Positions 5,966 through 7,426 of a stretch of 7,426 nt of DNA are shown in pieces. Location: assembly GCA_022865445.1 (NCBI GenBank), contig JALHSX010000189.1:1-7426 (forward strand). Direction: 5' to 3'. A model generated the notes under the pieces. It did no database searches. It saw only the letters and a list, made by a program, of their open reading frames with translations, and had not been told where the DNA came from. Both the position numbers and the translations under genes were made by a program. The stretch comes from Thermoplasmata archaeon (GTDB lineage: Archaea; Thermoplasmatota; Thermoplasmata; UBA10834). Numbering within the stretch: the first letter of the stretch is position 1; each line of letters opens with the position of its first letter.

Positions 5966-6745
5966 ATGCTGAAGACAAGAATGATTCCAACAATGCTCTG
6001 GAAGAACTTCGGTTTGGTAAAAGGTGTCAGTTTCGACAGCTGGAGGAGAGTGGGGACAGTTTTGCCCTCAATCAGGGTCTACACGCTCAGACAAGTGGAT
6101 GAGATCATCTTCGTGGATATCTCGGCAACATTGGAAGGACGCGTGCCAGATTACGGATCCATCGCGGAATTCACAGAAGAGTGCAATGTGCCCATGACGG
6201 TGGGAGGTGGCATCAGAGAGGTCGAACATGTGAAAATGCTGCTTCGGAGCGGAGCGGACAAAGTCTCGATCAACTCCTCTGCCTACGAAAGGCCGGAATT
6301 GGTCAGGGAGGCTGCCAGATCGTTCGGTTCCCAGTGTATCATTGCAAGCATTGATGTCAGAAGGCACGCAAATGGAAGTTATGAGTGTTTCAAGAATGCC
6401 GGAAGATCACCCACGGGCAAGGACCCAGTGGAATGGGCACGGTTCATGGAGACAATGGGAGCAGGTGAGATCCTTTTGACTTCGATCGAGAGAGACGGAA
6501 CTATGACTGGGTACGATGTGGACCTCATTCACAGAGTGACGTCCCGTGTGACAATACCAGTCATTGCCTCTGGCGGGGCAGGCAACTACGAACACATGTA
6601 TCAAGCATATCTCGCAGGTTCCTCAGCCCTAGCTGCTGCCAGCATATACCACTTTACGGAGCAGACCCCTTTGGAAGCCAAGAGATATCTGGCAGAAAGA
6701 GGAGTTCCAGTACGGATCGTCTGGAGCAGAACGAACCCATCTTAG
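5966..6745 (+). CDS. hisF: HisF-like ammonia-channelling subunit, Asp11 replaced by Leu
   Basis: A 259-residue TIM barrel aligning along its length with imidazole glycerol phosphate synthase HisF. Conserved parts are MLKTRMIP (1-8), VKGVSF (18-23), FVDISA (49-54), TVGGGIR (78-84), DKVSIN (98-103), FGSQ (120-123), ERDGTMTGYD (175-184) and ASGGAG (201-206). In Thermotoga HisF, Asp11 and Asp130 are the general acid and base. Here position 11 is Leu (IPTMLW in place of IPCLDV), while Asp130 remains. Arg5, Glu46, Lys99 and Glu168 match the charged ammonia gate (R5, E46, K99, E167). The protein therefore looks able to pass ammonia but not to run the cyclase reaction, which fits a partner of HisH and the upstream amidotransferase. 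Annotation as a histidine enzyme would probably be wrong. Confidence 0.88.
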   Translation: MLKTRMIPTMLWKNFGLVKGVSFDSWRRVGTVLPSIRVYTLRQVDEIIFVDISATLEGRVPDYGSIAEFTEECNVPMTVGGGIREVEHVKMLLRSGADKVSINSSAYERPELVREAARSFGSQCIIASIDVRRHANGSYECFKNAGRSPTGKDPVEWARFMETMGAGEILLTSIERDGTMTGYDVDLIHRVTSRVTIPVIASGGAGNYEHMYQAYLAGSSALAAASIYHFTEQTPLEAKRYLAERGVPVRIVWSRTNPS

Positions 6746-6792
6746 TTCTCGTATCCAGAAGATGCAGTCTTCCTTACATGTGCTTCCACTTC

Positions 6793-6809
6793 AAAGGAGC
6801 CCCCTTTTT
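6793..6809 (+). terminator. Likely terminator after hisF
   Basis: AAAGG, five bases, CCTTT, running into a T5 stretch about 50 bases after the hisF stop. T-runs alone can end archaeal transcription, and the small stem is a further hint. It lies before the convergent nucleotidylyltransferase gene. Confidence 0.4.
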
Positions 6810-6959
6810 AATGCCAGAGCGTTTGAGGCCGACTGGAGCGACTGCATCAGAGAGCCGAATCCTTGAAAGCGCGACCTGCCCCTCTGTCCGACCCGCCGAC
6901 ATCCTCCTCACGTTCAGCAAATGACTTTGCCATTGCTCAAGGAGCTGGTCTCCCGCTGG

Positions 6960-7426
6960 CTAGAGGTAGATCGTCGTGTTCTCTCCGACCACGAGTCTCT
7001 GACCCTTCGGGAGGAGCCCGTTCGCGTTCAAAATCTTCGTGCCCTTTCCCACCATGCTCCTGACGAGCTTCCTCTCGACATCTATGACGGTGTCATCCAT
7101 GACGATAGAATCGTCCACCTCTGCCATCGTTATCTGACACCTGTCGCCTATCGCGGTGTAAGGACCGACGTATGCGCTCGGTCCGATCTTGCAGTTCTCT
7201 CCGATTATCGACGGCCCCCTGATCACCGATTTCCCGAAGACGACCGTCCCCTTCCCGCTCTTCACCCTTCCAACACTCGTCGCCCCGTCCTCGACCTTCC
7301 CGAGATTCTCCGACTCGATCCCGTCCAGGATAAGGTGGTTCGCCTCGAGGATGTCCTCGGGTCGTCCAGTATCCTTCAACCAGTCCTCGACCCGATGGGG
7401 CACGACCTTGAATCCGGAGTCTATCA
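6960..7426 (-). CDS. Sugar-1-phosphate nucleotidylyltransferase (RmlA long-form-like), C-terminal part, cut by the window edge
   Basis: 154 codons are visible of perhaps 350; the frame is open to the edge, so the GTG near 7403 is internal. After IDSGFKV comes VEDWLKDTGRPEDILEANH, the region that closes the catalytic domain of long-form glucose-1-phosphate thymidylyltransferases. A left-handed beta-helix of hexapeptide repeats follows (GKSVIRGPSIIGENCKIGPS, then VGPYTAIGDRC). The end GLLPKGQRLVVGENTTIYL resembles the family's terminal helix cap. The enzyme activates a hexose-1-phosphate with a nucleoside triphosphate for surface-polymer synthesis. The substrate cannot be told because the active-site half is missing. 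Archaeal bifunctional GlmU-like proteins also carry such a helix, but the WLKDTGRPEDILEAN segment favours RmlA. It is convergent with hisF and may belong to a neighbouring sugar operon. Confidence 0.8.
   Translation of the reverse strand, partial: IDSGFKVVPHRVEDWLKDTGRPEDILEANHLILDGIESENLGKVEDGATSVGRVKSGKGTVVFGKSVIRGPSIIGENCKIGPSAYVGPYTAIGDRCQITMAEVDDSIVMDDTVIDVERKLVRSMVGKGTKILNANGLLPKGQRLVVGENTTIYL

Noticed and set aside
5329..6745. hisH-hisF as part of a histidine biosynthesis operon
   Set aside because: No other histidine gene is near, HisF lacks Asp11, and the sugar amidotransferase directly precedes them.
6811..6924. A 37-codon plus-strand open frame after the hisF terminator candidate
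   Set aside because: There is no ribosome site, no properly spaced TATA box (the T-run touches the ATG), and no recognisable sequence.
6863..7063. A 66-codon plus-strand open frame running into the 3' end of the nucleotidylyltransferase gene
   Set aside because: Its product is a low-complexity Arg/Ser/Pro-rich string and it overlaps real hexapeptide-repeat coding sequence antisense.
7401..7403. GTG as the start of the right-edge minus-strand gene
   Set aside because: The frame continues upstream to the window edge with family-like sequence, and a start here would remove the whole catalytic domain.

Overview
This 7.4 kb window looks archaeal, and most of it is a sugar-biosynthesis locus for pseudaminic acid or a very similar nonulosonic acid. 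The archaeal reading rests on TATA-like boxes about 23-31 bases before the starts of pseG, tnpB, the methylase, the amidotransferase and hisH. These spacings leave almost no 5' leader, and those genes lack a convincing Shine-Dalgarno site. The two genes tucked directly behind another gene (pseI and hisF) do have purine-rich ribosome sites. The stand-alone TnpB resembles archaeal members of its family. A Thermoplasmatota- or methanogen-like host would fit, but the sequence alone does not fix the taxon.

Left part, minus strand: the start of pseI (sialic acid synthase family; its 3' end lies outside the window) overlaps the stop of a pseG-pseH fusion by ATGA. The fusion joins the UDP-sugar hydrolase to a GNAT acetyltransferase, so one polypeptide covers two consecutive steps and the overlapping pseI covers the next.

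Middle: a TnpB-only IS200/IS605-type (IS1341-like) element sits between the divergent pseG and methylase promoters. It has no TnpA. A structured right end, with nested stems, covers the tnpB stop codon and is a candidate omega-RNA 3' region. The RuvC-III motif reads DRH where DRD is usual.

Right part, plus strand: a pseudaminic-acid-associated methylase, an N-acetyl sugar amidotransferase (PseA/WbpG family), a HisH-type glutaminase and a HisF-like TIM barrel. The last three form the known set that makes an acetamidino group: HisH frees ammonia from glutamine, HisF channels it, and the amidotransferase activates the N-acetyl group and installs the nitrogen. The HisF copy has lost the catalytic Asp11 of histidine biosynthesis but keeps residues matching the ammonia gate, so it is probably a dedicated sugar-pathway paralogue. 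The expected product is an amidinated nonulosonic acid such as Pse5Ac7Am, probably for a surface glycan or glycoprotein. pseB, pseC and pseF are not in the window and may lie beyond the left edge.

Right edge, minus strand and convergent with hisF: the C-terminal part of a long-form RmlA-like sugar-1-phosphate nucleotidylyltransferase with a left-handed beta-helix tail. No gene-free stretch exceeds about 215 bases. The gaps (1904-2028, 3244-3374, 5198-5328, 6746-6959) hold the promoter, repeat and terminator candidates listed, and no RNA gene or CRISPR array was seen.
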